Shown here one piece after another: positions 9,452 through 21,876 of a stretch of 64,000 nucleotides of DNA. This stretch comes from Vibrio cortegadensis. Its GTDB lineage: Bacteria; Pseudomonadota; Gammaproteobacteria; Enterobacterales; Vibrionaceae. A program made the position numbers and the translations under genes. How positions within the stretch are numbered: position 1 is the stretch's first letter; the number at the start of each line of letters is the position of its first letter. The stretch spans positions 2,480,001 through 2,544,000 of the forward strand of contig NZ_AP025472.1 in NCBI RefSeq assembly GCF_024347395.1. Direction: 5' to 3'. Below the pieces are notes generated by a model. It made no database searches. It had not been told where the DNA came from and worked only from the letters and a program-made list of their open reading frames with translations.

Positions 9452-9573
9452 TTGAAAACAATTATTAATATAAATTTATTAGCATATTCATTGTGATATT
9501 TTGAATTTGGAGTAGGACAAAAGATTTGAAATCTCCTATCATGGGCTCCTTCTTACAAGCTCAGAGAAATAAT

Positions 9574-10488
9574 ATGTGGTTTAAAAACTGTATGGTGTAT
9601 CGCTTTAACCGCGGTATCGACTTCAATGCAGATCAACTAGAAAAACAATTGGAAGAGTTTCGCTTCACTCCTTGTGGCAGCCAAGACAGACAAAAATTTG
9701 GCTGGGTAAATGCAATGGGCAGACATGGCGACATGATGACTCACACTTCTGAAGATCGCATTCTAATCTGTGCTAAAAAAGAAGAAAAAATGTTACCTGC
9801 ATCTGTTATCAAAGATTCGTTAAACGCGAAAGTGGATATGATGGAAGCGCAAGAAGGTCGCCCTCTAAAGAAAAAAGAGAAAGACAACCTAAAAGAAGAC
9901 ATCATTATCGATCTTCTGCCACGAGCTTTCAGCCGCAGCAGTCTTACGTTTGCTCTTATTCTTCCTAAGCAAGGCATGATCCTCGTTGACTCTGGTAGCT
10001 ACAAAAAAGCAGAAGATGTTTTAGCACTTTTACGTAAAACAATGGGCAGCTTGCCCGTTGTCCCTGCGATCCCAGAGCAAGCTATTGAAACAACCTTAAC
10101 CGAGTGGGTTAAGAGTGGCGATACCCCTCAAGGCATGACAATGCTTGATGAAGCTGAATTGAAATCCGTTCTTGAAGATGGCGGCGTGATTCGTTGTAAA
10201 AAACAAGAGCTTTCAGCGGATGAAATTCTAAGCCATATTCACGCAGATAAGCTTGTGACTAAATTGGCTCTAAACTGGCAAGATCGCATTGAGTTTATTC
10301 TTGCTGAAGATGGCAGTATCAAGCGACTCAAATTCTGCGATGAATTGAAAGATGAGAATGACGATATTCCAAGAGAAGATCAGGCTGCGCGCTTTGATGC
10401 AGACTTCTCTCTAATGTGTGCAGAGCTAGGCGCTTTCTTGCCTAACTTATATGAAACATTAGGTGGTCTTCCTCACCCAGAAGCGTAA
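9574..10488 (+). CDS. rdgC: Recombination-associated protein RdgC
   Basis: RdgC is a nucleoid-associated, ring-forming DNA-binding protein that limits RecA filament activity and helps keep replication going. From the ATG at 9574 the protein begins MWFKNCMVYRFNR, the standard family N-terminus, and is 304 aa long, matching the family length. An in-frame codon 48 bp upstream would add 16 residues that do not belong to the family. Conserved blocks include GWVNAMGRHG, LPRAFSRSSLTFALILP and the C-terminal ARFDADFSLMCAEL. It is transcribed divergently from phoB and followed by a good terminator. Confidence 0.95.
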   Translation: MWFKNCMVYRFNRGIDFNADQLEKQLEEFRFTPCGSQDRQKFGWVNAMGRHGDMMTHTSEDRILICAKKEEKMLPASVIKDSLNAKVDMMEAQEGRPLKKKEKDNLKEDIIIDLLPRAFSRSSLTFALILPKQGMILVDSGSYKKAEDVLALLRKTMGSLPVVPAIPEQAIETTLTEWVKSGDTPQGMTMLDEAELKSVLEDGGVIRCKKQELSADEILSHIHADKLVTKLALNWQDRIEFILAEDGSIKRLKFCDELKDENDDIPREDQAARFDADFSLMCAELGAFLPNLYETLGGLPHPEA

Positions 10489-10512
10489 CAACCCAAGCAT
10501 CAACCGTTATAT

Positions 10513-10545
10513 AATGCCGAGAGATGTTCTTTCGGCATTCTCTTT
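10513..10545 (+). terminator. Terminator of rdgC
   Basis: An 8-bp stem (AATGCCGA / TCGGCATT, ~10-nt loop) is followed by the T-rich tail CTCTTTT, 25 bp after the rdgC stop codon. Confidence 0.7.
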
Positions 10546-10642
10546 TCTGTACTATCACTTGTAATTGACGTAAAATTTGCGCCCCTTCGATATCACTCGG
10601 TGACATCGACCTGACTTGTGATCAGAACTAGAGAATTAAGCA

Positions 10643-12046
10643 ATGTTTAAACCAGAACTCCTTTCCCCTGCGGGTAGCCTTAAAAATATGCGTTACGCTT
10701 TTGCCTACGGTGCAGATGCTGTATATGCAGGTCAACCACGTTACAGCCTTCGCGTTCGTAACAACGAATTCAACCATGAAAACCTACAGATCGGCATTAA
10801 TGAAGCGCATGCTCAAGGTAAAAAGCTGTATGTGGTATGTAATATCCAACCACATAATTCAAAGTTAAAAACCTTCATTCGTGATTTAAAACCAATCGTT
10901 GATATGGGCCCAGACGCTCTAATTATGTCGGATCCAGGCTTGATCATGATGGTTCGTGAAGCTTTCCCTGAAGTGGCTATTCACCTTTCGGTACAAGCAA
11001 ATGCCGTTAACTGGGCAACTGTGAAATTCTGGTCAACTCAAGGTGTAGAGCGAGTAATCTTATCTCGTGAACTATCGCTAGAAGAAATTGAAGAGATACG
11101 TGAACACTGTCCTGAAACTGAATTAGAAATTTTCGTACACGGTGCTCTATGCATGGCGTATTCAGGTCGCTGCCTACTGTCTGGTTACATGAACAAGCGC
11201 GACCCAAACCAAGGTACATGCACGAACGCGTGTCGCTGGGAATATAAAGCTGAAGCAGCTAAAGAAGACGAGAACGGCCAAATTGTTGCCGCAAACCCTA
11301 CTGGTGTTGCTATACAAGAAGTTGAAACTCAAGAGATTGAAGTTCAAGAAGAGCGTCCAGACAATACTCTCGGTTTAGGCAAACCAACTGATGAAGTTGT
11401 TCTACTTTCAGAATCTCATCGTCCTGAAGAGAAAATGGCGGCATTTGAAGATGAGCATGGTACTTACATCATGAACTCTAAAGATCTTCGCGCAATCCAA
11501 CACGTAGAGCGCCTAACTAAGATGGGTGTTCACTCTTTGAAAATCGAAGGGCGTACTAAGTCTTTCTACTACTGTGCTCGTACCGCCCAAGTGTACCGTA
11601 AAGCAATTGATGATGCCGTTGAAGGCAAACCATTTGACGAAAGCCTAATGGGTACTTTAGAAAGTTTAGCGCACCGTGGCTACACCGAAGGCTTCCTTCG
11701 TCGCCATACTCACGACAGCTACCAAAATTATGAATACGGTTACTCTATTTCAGACTCTCAACAATTTGTTGGTGAGTTCACTGGCGTTCGCAAAGGTGAG
11801 TTAGCTGAAGTTGAAGTTAAAAACAAATTCATCAAGGGCGATAGCCTAGAATTAATGACTCCAAATGGAAACGTTGTCTTCACTTTAGAAAAAATGGAAA
11901 ACCGCAAGTCTCAAGAAATTGATGATGCTAAAGGTAATGGCCACTTTGTCTTCATTCCAGTTCCTGAAGATATGGATTTAGAATTCGGTTTATTAATGCG
12001 TAACCTTAGTGAAGGGCAAGACACCCGAAACCCAACAGGTAAGTAG
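10643..12046 (+). CDS. trhP: tRNA 5-hydroxyuridine synthase TrhP (U32 family)
   Basis: TrhP (formerly YegQ) is a peptidase-U32-like protein needed, with prephenate, for 5-hydroxyuridine formation at tRNA position 34, the precursor of cmo5U. The 467-aa sequence starts with the family motif PELLSPAGSLKNMRYAFAYG. It has the U32 signature region ELEIFVHGALCMAYSGRC followed by the cysteine cluster GTCTNACRWEY, consistent with an Fe-S site. It also has the C-terminal HTHDSYQNYEYGYS block. Around residues 213-240 it carries a short acidic insertion (QEVETQEIEVQEE) that I recall as absent from the enteric protein. It is followed after 2 bp by a ferredoxin gene, probably in the same operon. Confidence 0.92.
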   Translation: MFKPELLSPAGSLKNMRYAFAYGADAVYAGQPRYSLRVRNNEFNHENLQIGINEAHAQGKKLYVVCNIQPHNSKLKTFIRDLKPIVDMGPDALIMSDPGLIMMVREAFPEVAIHLSVQANAVNWATVKFWSTQGVERVILSRELSLEEIEEIREHCPETELEIFVHGALCMAYSGRCLLSGYMNKRDPNQGTCTNACRWEYKAEAAKEDENGQIVAANPTGVAIQEVETQEIEVQEERPDNTLGLGKPTDEVVLLSESHRPEEKMAAFEDEHGTYIMNSKDLRAIQHVERLTKMGVHSLKIEGRTKSFYYCARTAQVYRKAIDDAVEGKPFDESLMGTLESLAHRGYTEGFLRRHTHDSYQNYEYGYSISDSQQFVGEFTGVRKGELAEVEVKNKFIKGDSLELMTPNGNVVFTLEKMENRKSQEIDDAKGNGHFVFIPVPEDMDLEFGLLMRNLSEGQDTRNPTGK

Positions 12047-12048
12047 TA

Positions 12049-12303
12049 ATGGCATTACTGATTCAAGATAGCTGCATCAATTGTGATATGTGTGATCCTG
12101 AGTGCCCAAATGGTGCGATTACAATGGGTGACAGTATCTATGAGATCGATCCTAATTTATGTACTGAATGTAAGGGACACTATGATAAGCCAACTTGTCA
12201 GTCAGTTTGCCCTATTACGAAATGCATAATCACAGATCCAAAGCATGTTGAAAGTGAAGAGCAGCTCCTTGAGAAGTTTGTAATTATCCAAGGTTTTGCT
12301 TAA
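12049..12303 (+). CDS. yfhL: YfhL-family 4Fe-4S dicluster ferredoxin
   Basis: This is a small (84 aa) low-potential type ferredoxin expected to bind two [4Fe-4S] clusters. The first cluster motif is CINCDMCDPECP. The second is split by an insertion: CTECKGHYDKPTCQSVCP, as in enteric YfhL. The ATG lies 2 bp after the trhP stop, so the two are almost certainly co-transcribed and perhaps translationally coupled. A role as electron donor or cluster partner of TrhP is inference from this arrangement. A strong terminator follows. Confidence 0.93.
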   Translation: MALLIQDSCINCDMCDPECPNGAITMGDSIYEIDPNLCTECKGHYDKPTCQSVCPITKCIITDPKHVESEEQLLEKFVIIQGFA

Positions 12304-12320
12304 TACCCCAATCATATAAA

Positions 12321-12354
12321 AGCCCCAGCAACTCAGTTGTTGGGGCTTTTTTTT
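12321..12354 (+). terminator. Terminator of trhP-yfhL
   Basis: A 13-bp stem, AGCCCCAGCAACT / AGTTGTTGGGGCT with one weak pair, is followed by eight T residues. It lies 17 bp after the yfhL stop. Confidence 0.85.
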
Positions 12355-12409
12355 GCTTTGTAGATCCGCGAAGTTAACCGGACTCCCAGCTCTTTCTAAA
12401 TGCTCTCGA

Positions 12410-13124
12410 ATAAAGCTCAGCATTTCTGCTGCGGCTTGATGTATGGCAAGGGTTGAGAGATTCGAACTCCCAACACGCGCTATTTTGTGAATGAGCTGAA
12501 TCCGCTGCTTTTTCTAGAATATTGAAACTCTCAGATTCAAATGCAAAAAAGCCCCAGCATTTCTGCTGAGGCTTGATGTATGGCAGGGGTGGAGAGATTC
12601 GAACGCCCAACACGCGCTATTTTGTGAATGAGCTGAATCCGCTGCTTTTTCTAGAGTATTGAAACTCTCAGATTCAAATACAAAAAAGCCTCAGCATTTC
12701 TGCTGAGGCTTGATATATGGCAGGGGTGGAGAGATTTGAACTCCCAATACGCGCTATTTTGTGAATGAGCTGAATCCGCTGCTTTTTCAAGAAAAAAACT
12801 CTCAGATTCAAATGCAAAAAAGCCTCAGCATCTCTGCTGAGGCTTGATATATAGCAGGGGTGGAGAGATTCGAACTCCCAATACGCACTATTTTGTGAAT
12901 GAGCTGAATCCGCTCTTTTTCTAGAGTATTGAAACTCTCAGATTCAAATGCAAAAAAGCCTCAGCATTTCTGCTGAGGCTTGATATATGGCAGGGGTGGA
13001 GAGATTCGAACTCCCAATACGCACTATTTTGTGAATGAGCTGAATCCGCTGCTTTTTCTAGAGTATTGAAACTCTCAGATTCAAATGCAAAAAAGCCTCA
13101 GCATTTCTGCTGAGGCTTGATGTA
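12410..13124 (-). repeat. Tandem array of tRNA-Trp 3'-fragment plus terminator units
   Basis: Downstream of tRNA-Trp, about five tandem units follow at spacings of 137, 136, 134, 137 and 137 bp. Each repeats the last 36 bases of the tRNA including CCA (fragments at 12444-12479, 12581-12616, 12718-12753, 12852-12887, 12988-13023). On the minus strand each fragment is preceded by the anticodon-arm piece AGCAGCGGATTC and an 18-base block (AGCTCATTCACAAAATAG) that replaces the true anticodon loop. Each is followed by a hairpin-plus-U-tract terminator. The acceptor 5' strand and D arm are missing, so no unit encodes a functional tRNA. Degeneration is strongest in the distal unit (near 12410-12480). 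The arrangement resembles the rtT repeats behind E. coli tyrT. No reading frame persists, because the period is not a multiple of three. Confidence 0.9.
13089..13117 (-). terminator. Terminator directly after tRNA-Trp
   Basis: On the minus strand an AGCCTCAGCA / TGCTGAGGCT stem with a GAAA loop is followed by six U residues, starting 7 bp after the CCA end of tRNA-Trp. Near-identical copies recur in every repeat unit (stems near 12551-12572, 12688-12710, 12821-12844, 12958-12980). Most rrn transcripts should stop here. Confidence 0.85.
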
Positions 13125-13201
<77 letters not shown>

Positions 13202-13235
13202 ATCTCAGTTTTAAAGAGCTGAAACTCTGAATAAG

Positions 13236-13312
13236 TGGCGGAGTGGACGGGACTCGAACCCGCGACCCCCGGCGTGACAGGCCGGTATTCTAACCAACTG
13301 AACTACCACTCC
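13236..13312 (-). tRNA. tRNA-Asp (anticodon GTC)
   Basis: A complete 77-nt cloverleaf on the minus strand: acceptor GGAGTGG / CCACTCC, anticodon stem CCGGC / GCCGG with loop CTGTCAC, T arm CGGG-TTCGAGT-CCCG, and encoded CCA. It lies about 67 bp after 5S rRNA, as a distal rrn tRNA. Confidence 0.97.
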
Positions 13313-13379
13313 GCAGTGGTCAACTCACTATGTGAGCGTCCATATCTCCAGGTCGGTCAACCTACAGATTTAATTTAAA

Positions 13380-13497
13380 GCCTGGCGATGTCCTACTCTC
13401 ACATGGGGAAGCCCCACACTACCATCGGCGCTACTGCGTTTCACTTCTGAGTTCGGCATGGGATCAGGTGGGTCCGCAACGCTATGGTCGCCAAGCA
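13380..13497 (-). rRNA. rrf: 5S ribosomal RNA
   Basis: About 118 nt on the minus strand, beginning TGCTTGGCGACCATAGCG and ending GTAGGACATCGCCAGGC. The two ends pair to form helix I, and the conserved CCGAACTCAGAAGTGAAAC block is present. It lies about 120 bp after the 23S 3' end. Confidence 0.97.
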
Positions 13498-13620
13498 AAT
13501 TCTTTCTTCTCTGATTTTCTTTCAGAAAAGTAATCTGGAAAGCTATATTTAAAAGTTATCTCTAAACTCATTCAAGTTTGTCTGTATATATCGAGTCCAT
13601 CAAAACCCCTTGGGTGTTGT

Positions 13621-16511
<2,891 letters not shown>

Positions 16512-16814
16512 ATACAACCCGAAAGGGTCTCTGTTTTACTTTCGCTTTTGAAAAGCGAAAACAAACTAGTATGGCAACTAACCAAGGTTTTTGGTTGTCA
16601 TTAAGAAGGGTTAATTCTCAATGACTGTTTGCCGGACTCAATAATGGAACAATGTAAACATTGTTCCGAATACAAGACACTTGAATGTGTTTGTGTGTTT
16701 ATCAATGAAGATAAACATTGAGAACTTTTAAATTTGATTAACTTAATTACAGCCTGAGCCGTTTTGTTTTACTTTTTAAAAGTAAAAATAATTAAACTAA
16801 TCAGTCAGCTTTCC

Positions 16815-16829
16815 AAATTGTTAAAGAGC
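16815..16829 (-). promoter_or_regulatory. boxA antitermination element before 23S
   Basis: The minus strand reads GCTCTTTAACAATTT, the canonical rrn boxA, between tRNA-Ala and 23S. The rest of the 387-bp spacer 16512-16898 holds hairpins (16540-16560 and a 10-bp-arm inverted repeat at 16646-16667) and no gene. Confidence 0.85.
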
Positions 16830-16898
16830 ATGTATTTCATTATCTAAAGATAATGTAACCATTTCTAAGGACACTAAATAAAGGAATGTACTTAAAGA

Positions 16899-16974
16899 TG
16901 GTGGAGCTATGCGGGATCGAACCGCAGACCTCTTCGCTGCCAGCGAAGCGCTCTCCCAGCTGAGCTATAGCCCC
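16899..16974 (-). tRNA. tRNA-Ala (anticodon GGC) in the 16S-23S spacer
   Basis: A complete 76-nt cloverleaf on the minus strand: acceptor GGGGCTA / TAGCTCC, anticodon stem CTTCG / CGAAG with loop CTGGCAG, T arm TGCGG-TTCGATC-CCGCA, and encoded CCA. It is the only tRNA in this spacer; the usual Ile/Ala(TGC) or Glu spacer tRNAs are absent from this operon. Confidence 0.97.
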
Positions 16975-17012
16975 ATCTGGTAAAGTAAAATCCTTTTTTA
17001 CTCTAAAATAAA

Positions 17013-17040
17013 CCTAATCAATCTGTGTGGGTACTCATCG
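17013..17040 (-). other. 3' arm of the 16S precursor processing stem
   Basis: The segment CCTAATCAATCTGTGTGG (plus strand, continuing GTACTCATCG) is the near-perfect inverse complement of 18839-18862 in the 16S leader. Together they enclose the 16S gene in a long precursor stem of the kind cut by RNase III. Confidence 0.75.
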
Positions 17041-17056
17041 TGAAAATCTTCGTATA

Positions 17057-18615
<1,559 letters not shown>

Positions 18616-18838
18616 AAAGTTTTTTGCATCCTAAGATGCGGCTCAATGAATACTGACTTTAAATTACCTTAGTAAATTAAAGCTATTACCATTCCAACAG
18701 AATGATAATGAATTGACTGTGCCAAGTTCTAAGAACTTGTATTGGTCACTCAGTTCATTGATATCTTTTGTTTCGACTTAATTTACTTTCGCTTTAAAAA
18801 GCGAAAACAAACAGTACGGAACTAGTGATTATCATCAA

Positions 18839-18862
18839 CGAGTGCCCACACAGATTGATAGG
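18839..18862 (-). other. 5' arm of the 16S precursor processing stem
   Basis: The plus strand reads CGAGTGCCCACACAGATTG and continues ATAGG. It pairs with 17013-17040 beyond the 16S 3' end. The leader between here and 16S also has a hairpin at 18787-18806, sharing its sequence with the 23S leader hairpin at 16540-16560, and a palindrome CAAGTTCTAAGAACTTG at 18723-18739. No gene lies in 18616-19157. Confidence 0.75.
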
Positions 18863-18865
18863 TCT

Positions 18866-18880
18866 AAATTGTTAAAGAGC
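18866..18880 (-). promoter_or_regulatory. boxA antitermination element in the 16S leader
   Basis: The minus strand reads GCTCTTTAACAATTT, identical to the copy before 23S. It lies about 32 bp downstream of the P2 -10 element. Confidence 0.88.
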
Positions 18881-18911
18881 TTGTTTCGAGCTTTGCTCAA
18901 AACGGACGGCC

Positions 18912-18939
18912 ATTTTAGCTAGATAAGTCATTGTGTCAA
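18912..18939 (-). promoter_or_regulatory. rrn promoter P2
   Basis: On the minus strand, TTGACA (18939-18934) and TAAAAT (18917-18912) are separated by 16 bp. A further weak TTGACA...TTCAAT pair (18999-19004 and 18976-18981) lies between P1 and P2. Confidence 0.75.
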
Positions 18940-19013
18940 ACACTTTTTATCTTAACTTGGCTGCCTCAGTTGAACATTGAAACTAAGATAAGTTTCCCTG
19001 TCAACGGAGGCGC

Positions 19014-19041
19014 ATTATAGGCAGTTGGTCATCAAAGGCAA
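19014..19041 (-). promoter_or_regulatory. rrn promoter P1
   Basis: On the minus strand, TTGCCT (19041-19036), a 16-bp spacer and TATAAT (19019-19014) are followed by the discriminator GCGCCTCC. This is nearly the layout of E. coli rrnB P1 and indicates growth-rate and stringent control. An A/T-rich stretch upstream (19045-19060) could act as an UP element. Confidence 0.85.
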
Positions 19042-19157
19042 GGGTAAAAACCAAATAAATCATCCCCCACAGTCGGTTCGGCTAGAATTCAACCAGAGCG
19101 ATGAAAAATAGGCCATAAATGGGTAAGAATCCCCTTTATTTAATGCCGTAATATTAA

Positions 19158-21734
19158 TTATGCTTGATGAGCTACAATTTTATCTTTGCTTACTAAGAGC
19201 TGTACTTTTTTATCTGAATCTATTTTTCCAGCCAATATTGCCTTAGCCAATGGATTTTCGACACTCTGTTGAATCGCCCTCTTAAGTGGACGAGCACCAA
19301 ATACTGGGTCAAACCCTACTTCAGCAATTAATTCCAATGCTTTATTTGACACTTCAAGCTCATATCCACTCTCTTCCATTCGATGAGCCAATCTATCAAG
19401 CTGAATAGAAGCGATAGATTTAATATGCTCTTTGCCTAACGGATGGAATACGACCGTTTCATCTACTCGGTTTAGAAACTCTGGTCGGAAGTGTTTATTA
19501 ACCACTTCCATAACTTCGTGTTTTATTCCTGAATAATCTAAAACCGAAAAATTATCTTGAATTCGATCTGAACCTAGGTTCGATGTCATGATTACTACAG
19601 TATTTCGGAAATCAACGGTACGACCTTGTCCGTCAGTTAATCGACCATCATCCAATACTTGGAGTAATATATTAAAGACATCAGGGTGAGCTTTCTCTAC
19701 TTCATCAAGTAAAATGACAGAATATGGTTTACGACGAACGGCTTCGGTTATATAGCCGCCTTCTTCATATCCTACATATCCTGGAGGTGCTCCAACTAAA
19801 CGCGCAACAGAGTGCTTCTCCATAAACTCAGACATATCAATTCGAATCATGGCGTCTTCACTATCGAACATAAAGTTGGCTAATGTCTTGCAAAGTTCAG
19901 TTTTACCTACCCCTGTTGGCCCCAAAAATAGAAATGAACCTATTGGCTTGTTTGGATCAGACAAACCTGCACGGCTACGACGAATCGCATCAGATATCGC
20001 CTCAACCGCTTCAACCTGACCAATAACTCGTTTATGTAATACCTCTTCCATGCGAAGAAGCTTCTCTTTTTCCGCTTCCAACATCTTAGAGACAGGAATG
20101 CCAGTCTGTTTCGATAATACTTCTGCAATTTCAGCGTCTGTCACTTTATTTCTGAGTAGCGTCATCTCCTGCATTTCAGCTTGAGTAGCCAAATCTAGTT
20201 GCTTCTCTAACTCCGGAATTCTCCCGTACTGTAACTCTGACATCCGATTTAAATCGCCCGCACGACGAGCAAAATCCATATCCATTCGAGCTTGTTCGAG
20301 CTCAGACTTTATATGCTGCGTTCCAGAAAGAGCGGCTTTTTCTGCATTCCACACCTCTTCTAGTTCAGCAAAATCACGCTCTTTCACTTTCAACTCAGAG
20401 TTAATCGTGTTTAGACGCTTCTCACTTGCGTCATCATGCTCGTTAAATAGTGCTTGCTGCTCTATCTTCAGTTGAATAATTTTTCGTTCTAATTTATCGA
20501 GTGACTCTGGTTTTGAGTCTATTTGCATTCGGATACTCGATGCTGCTTCATCGATTAAATCGATCGCTTTATCTGGTAATTGGCGATCCGACACATAACG
20601 ATGCGATAAACTTGCTGCCGATACGATGGCTGGATCAGTGATTTCCACATGATGATGAAGCTCATAACGTTCTTTTAAGCCACGTAAAATAGCAACGGTA
20701 TCTTCTACGCTCGGTTCATCAACAATCACTTTTTGAAAACGGCGCTCTAATGCAGGATCTTTCTCAAGGTACTTACGATATTCATCTAAGGTTGTCGCCC
20801 CAACACAGTGCAGTTCACCACGAGCGAGTGCAGGTTTTAGCATATTCCCTGCATCCATAGAGCCTTCGCCTTTACCTGCACCGACCATGGTATGAAGCTC
20901 ATCAATGAAAAGAATGATGTTACCTTCTTCTTTTGATAGCTCATTGAGTACCGATTTTAGGCGCTCTTCAAACTCACCTCGATATTTCGCCCCAGCAACC
21001 AATGAACCCATATCAAGAGAAAGTACTCGACGACCGCGAAGACCTTCTGGAACTTCATTATTGATGATTCGTTGCGCTAACCCTTCGACAATCGCAGTTT
21101 TACCCACGCCAGGTTCACCAATAATGACCGGATTATTCTTAGTTCGGCGCTGTAATACTTGTATCGTTCTACGAATTTCATCATCTCTACCAATTACAGG
21201 ATCAAGTTTTCCTTGTTCCGCACGCTCAGTAAGATCTATCGTGAATTTCTCTAATGCTTGTCTTTTATCTTCAGCATTTTGATCATCGACTTTTTGACCA
21301 CCACGAATCTGCTCAATCGCTTGAGAAAGCTTTAACTCTGTGAGTCCTAGCTCTTTTAGTAACTTGCCAAGCGGGCCTCTATCTTCAATGGCTGCTAGAA
21401 GAAAGATTTCAGAAGATATAAAACTATCTTGTCGCTTCTGGGCTACCTTATCGCACAGGTTAAATAGCACACCCATGGCACTAGACAGCTGAACATCACC
21501 ACCGATACCACTCACTTTTGCCACTCTGTCGAGCATTTCGCTTAATTTTGAACGAAGCTGAACAATATCGATGTCTAACATCGTTAGGAGTGGACGAATC
21601 GCACTACCATCTTGGTTAAGCAGCGATACCATAAGGTGAACAGGTTCTATATATTGATGATCTCGACCTAAGGCCAATGACTGAGCATCAGAAATTGCTA
21701 TTTGGAATTTACTTGTAAAACGATCAAGGCGCAT
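19158..21734 (-). CDS. clpB: ATP-dependent chaperone ClpB
   Basis: ClpB is a hexameric AAA+ disaggregase that works with DnaK to rescue aggregated proteins. From the ATG at 21734 the protein is 858 aa and begins MRLDRFTSKFQIAISDAQSL, the family N-terminus. The SD sequence GGAGA just upstream supports this start over the one 12 bp earlier. Order: Clp-N repeats (1-145), AAA1 with Walker A GEPGVGKTA (near 207), the coiled M domain (about 410-525), AAA2 with GPTGVGKTE (near 605) and a C-terminal D2-small domain. A candidate heat-shock promoter lies 40-70 bp upstream. The rrn promoter region lies downstream on the same strand; no clear terminator was seen between them. Confidence 0.97.
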   Translation of the reverse strand: MRLDRFTSKFQIAISDAQSLALGRDHQYIEPVHLMVSLLNQDGSAIRPLLTMLDIDIVQLRSKLSEMLDRVAKVSGIGGDVQLSSAMGVLFNLCDKVAQKRQDSFISSEIFLLAAIEDRGPLGKLLKELGLTELKLSQAIEQIRGGQKVDDQNAEDKRQALEKFTIDLTERAEQGKLDPVIGRDDEIRRTIQVLQRRTKNNPVIIGEPGVGKTAIVEGLAQRIINNEVPEGLRGRRVLSLDMGSLVAGAKYRGEFEERLKSVLNELSKEEGNIILFIDELHTMVGAGKGEGSMDAGNMLKPALARGELHCVGATTLDEYRKYLEKDPALERRFQKVIVDEPSVEDTVAILRGLKERYELHHHVEITDPAIVSAASLSHRYVSDRQLPDKAIDLIDEAASSIRMQIDSKPESLDKLERKIIQLKIEQQALFNEHDDASEKRLNTINSELKVKERDFAELEEVWNAEKAALSGTQHIKSELEQARMDMDFARRAGDLNRMSELQYGRIPELEKQLDLATQAEMQEMTLLRNKVTDAEIAEVLSKQTGIPVSKMLEAEKEKLLRMEEVLHKRVIGQVEAVEAISDAIRRSRAGLSDPNKPIGSFLFLGPTGVGKTELCKTLANFMFDSEDAMIRIDMSEFMEKHSVARLVGAPPGYVGYEEGGYITEAVRRKPYSVILLDEVEKAHPDVFNILLQVLDDGRLTDGQGRTVDFRNTVVIMTSNLGSDRIQDNFSVLDYSGIKHEVMEVVNKHFRPEFLNRVDETVVFHPLGKEHIKSIASIQLDRLAHRMEESGYELEVSNKALELIAEVGFDPVFGARPLKRAIQQSVENPLAKAILAGKIDSDKKVQLLVSKDKIVAHQA

Positions 21735-21774
21735 ATCTATCTCCATACCTCAATGAGATAATTCTTATAAACAA

Positions 21775-21803
21775 AGATGGATACGATAATAGAGATTTTC
21801 AAG
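21775..21803 (-). promoter_or_regulatory. Candidate sigma-32 promoter of clpB
   Basis: The minus strand reads CTTGAAA (21803-21797), a 14-bp spacer and ATCCATCT (21782-21775). This resembles the heat-shock consensus CTTGAAA-N13-17-CCCCATNT, with the -10 matching at six of eight positions. It is about 40 bp before the clpB start. Confidence 0.6.
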
Positions 21804-21876
21804 AGGGAGAGAGTGCCTTTAAGCAATAAGTTATTGGCAATCAAATTTTGGAGGTTAAATTCTGAGAAATGACGTT

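Noticed and set aside
12374..12613. Open frame of 79 codons on the minus strand running through the repeat array
   Set aside because: It crosses two tRNA fragments and a terminator. The ~137-bp period shifts frame from unit to unit, and there is no ribosome site, so it is an accidental frame.
12410..13124. The regular array as a CRISPR-like locus
   Set aside because: The units are 134-137 bp, homologous over their full length, have no unique spacers, and no cas genes are present.
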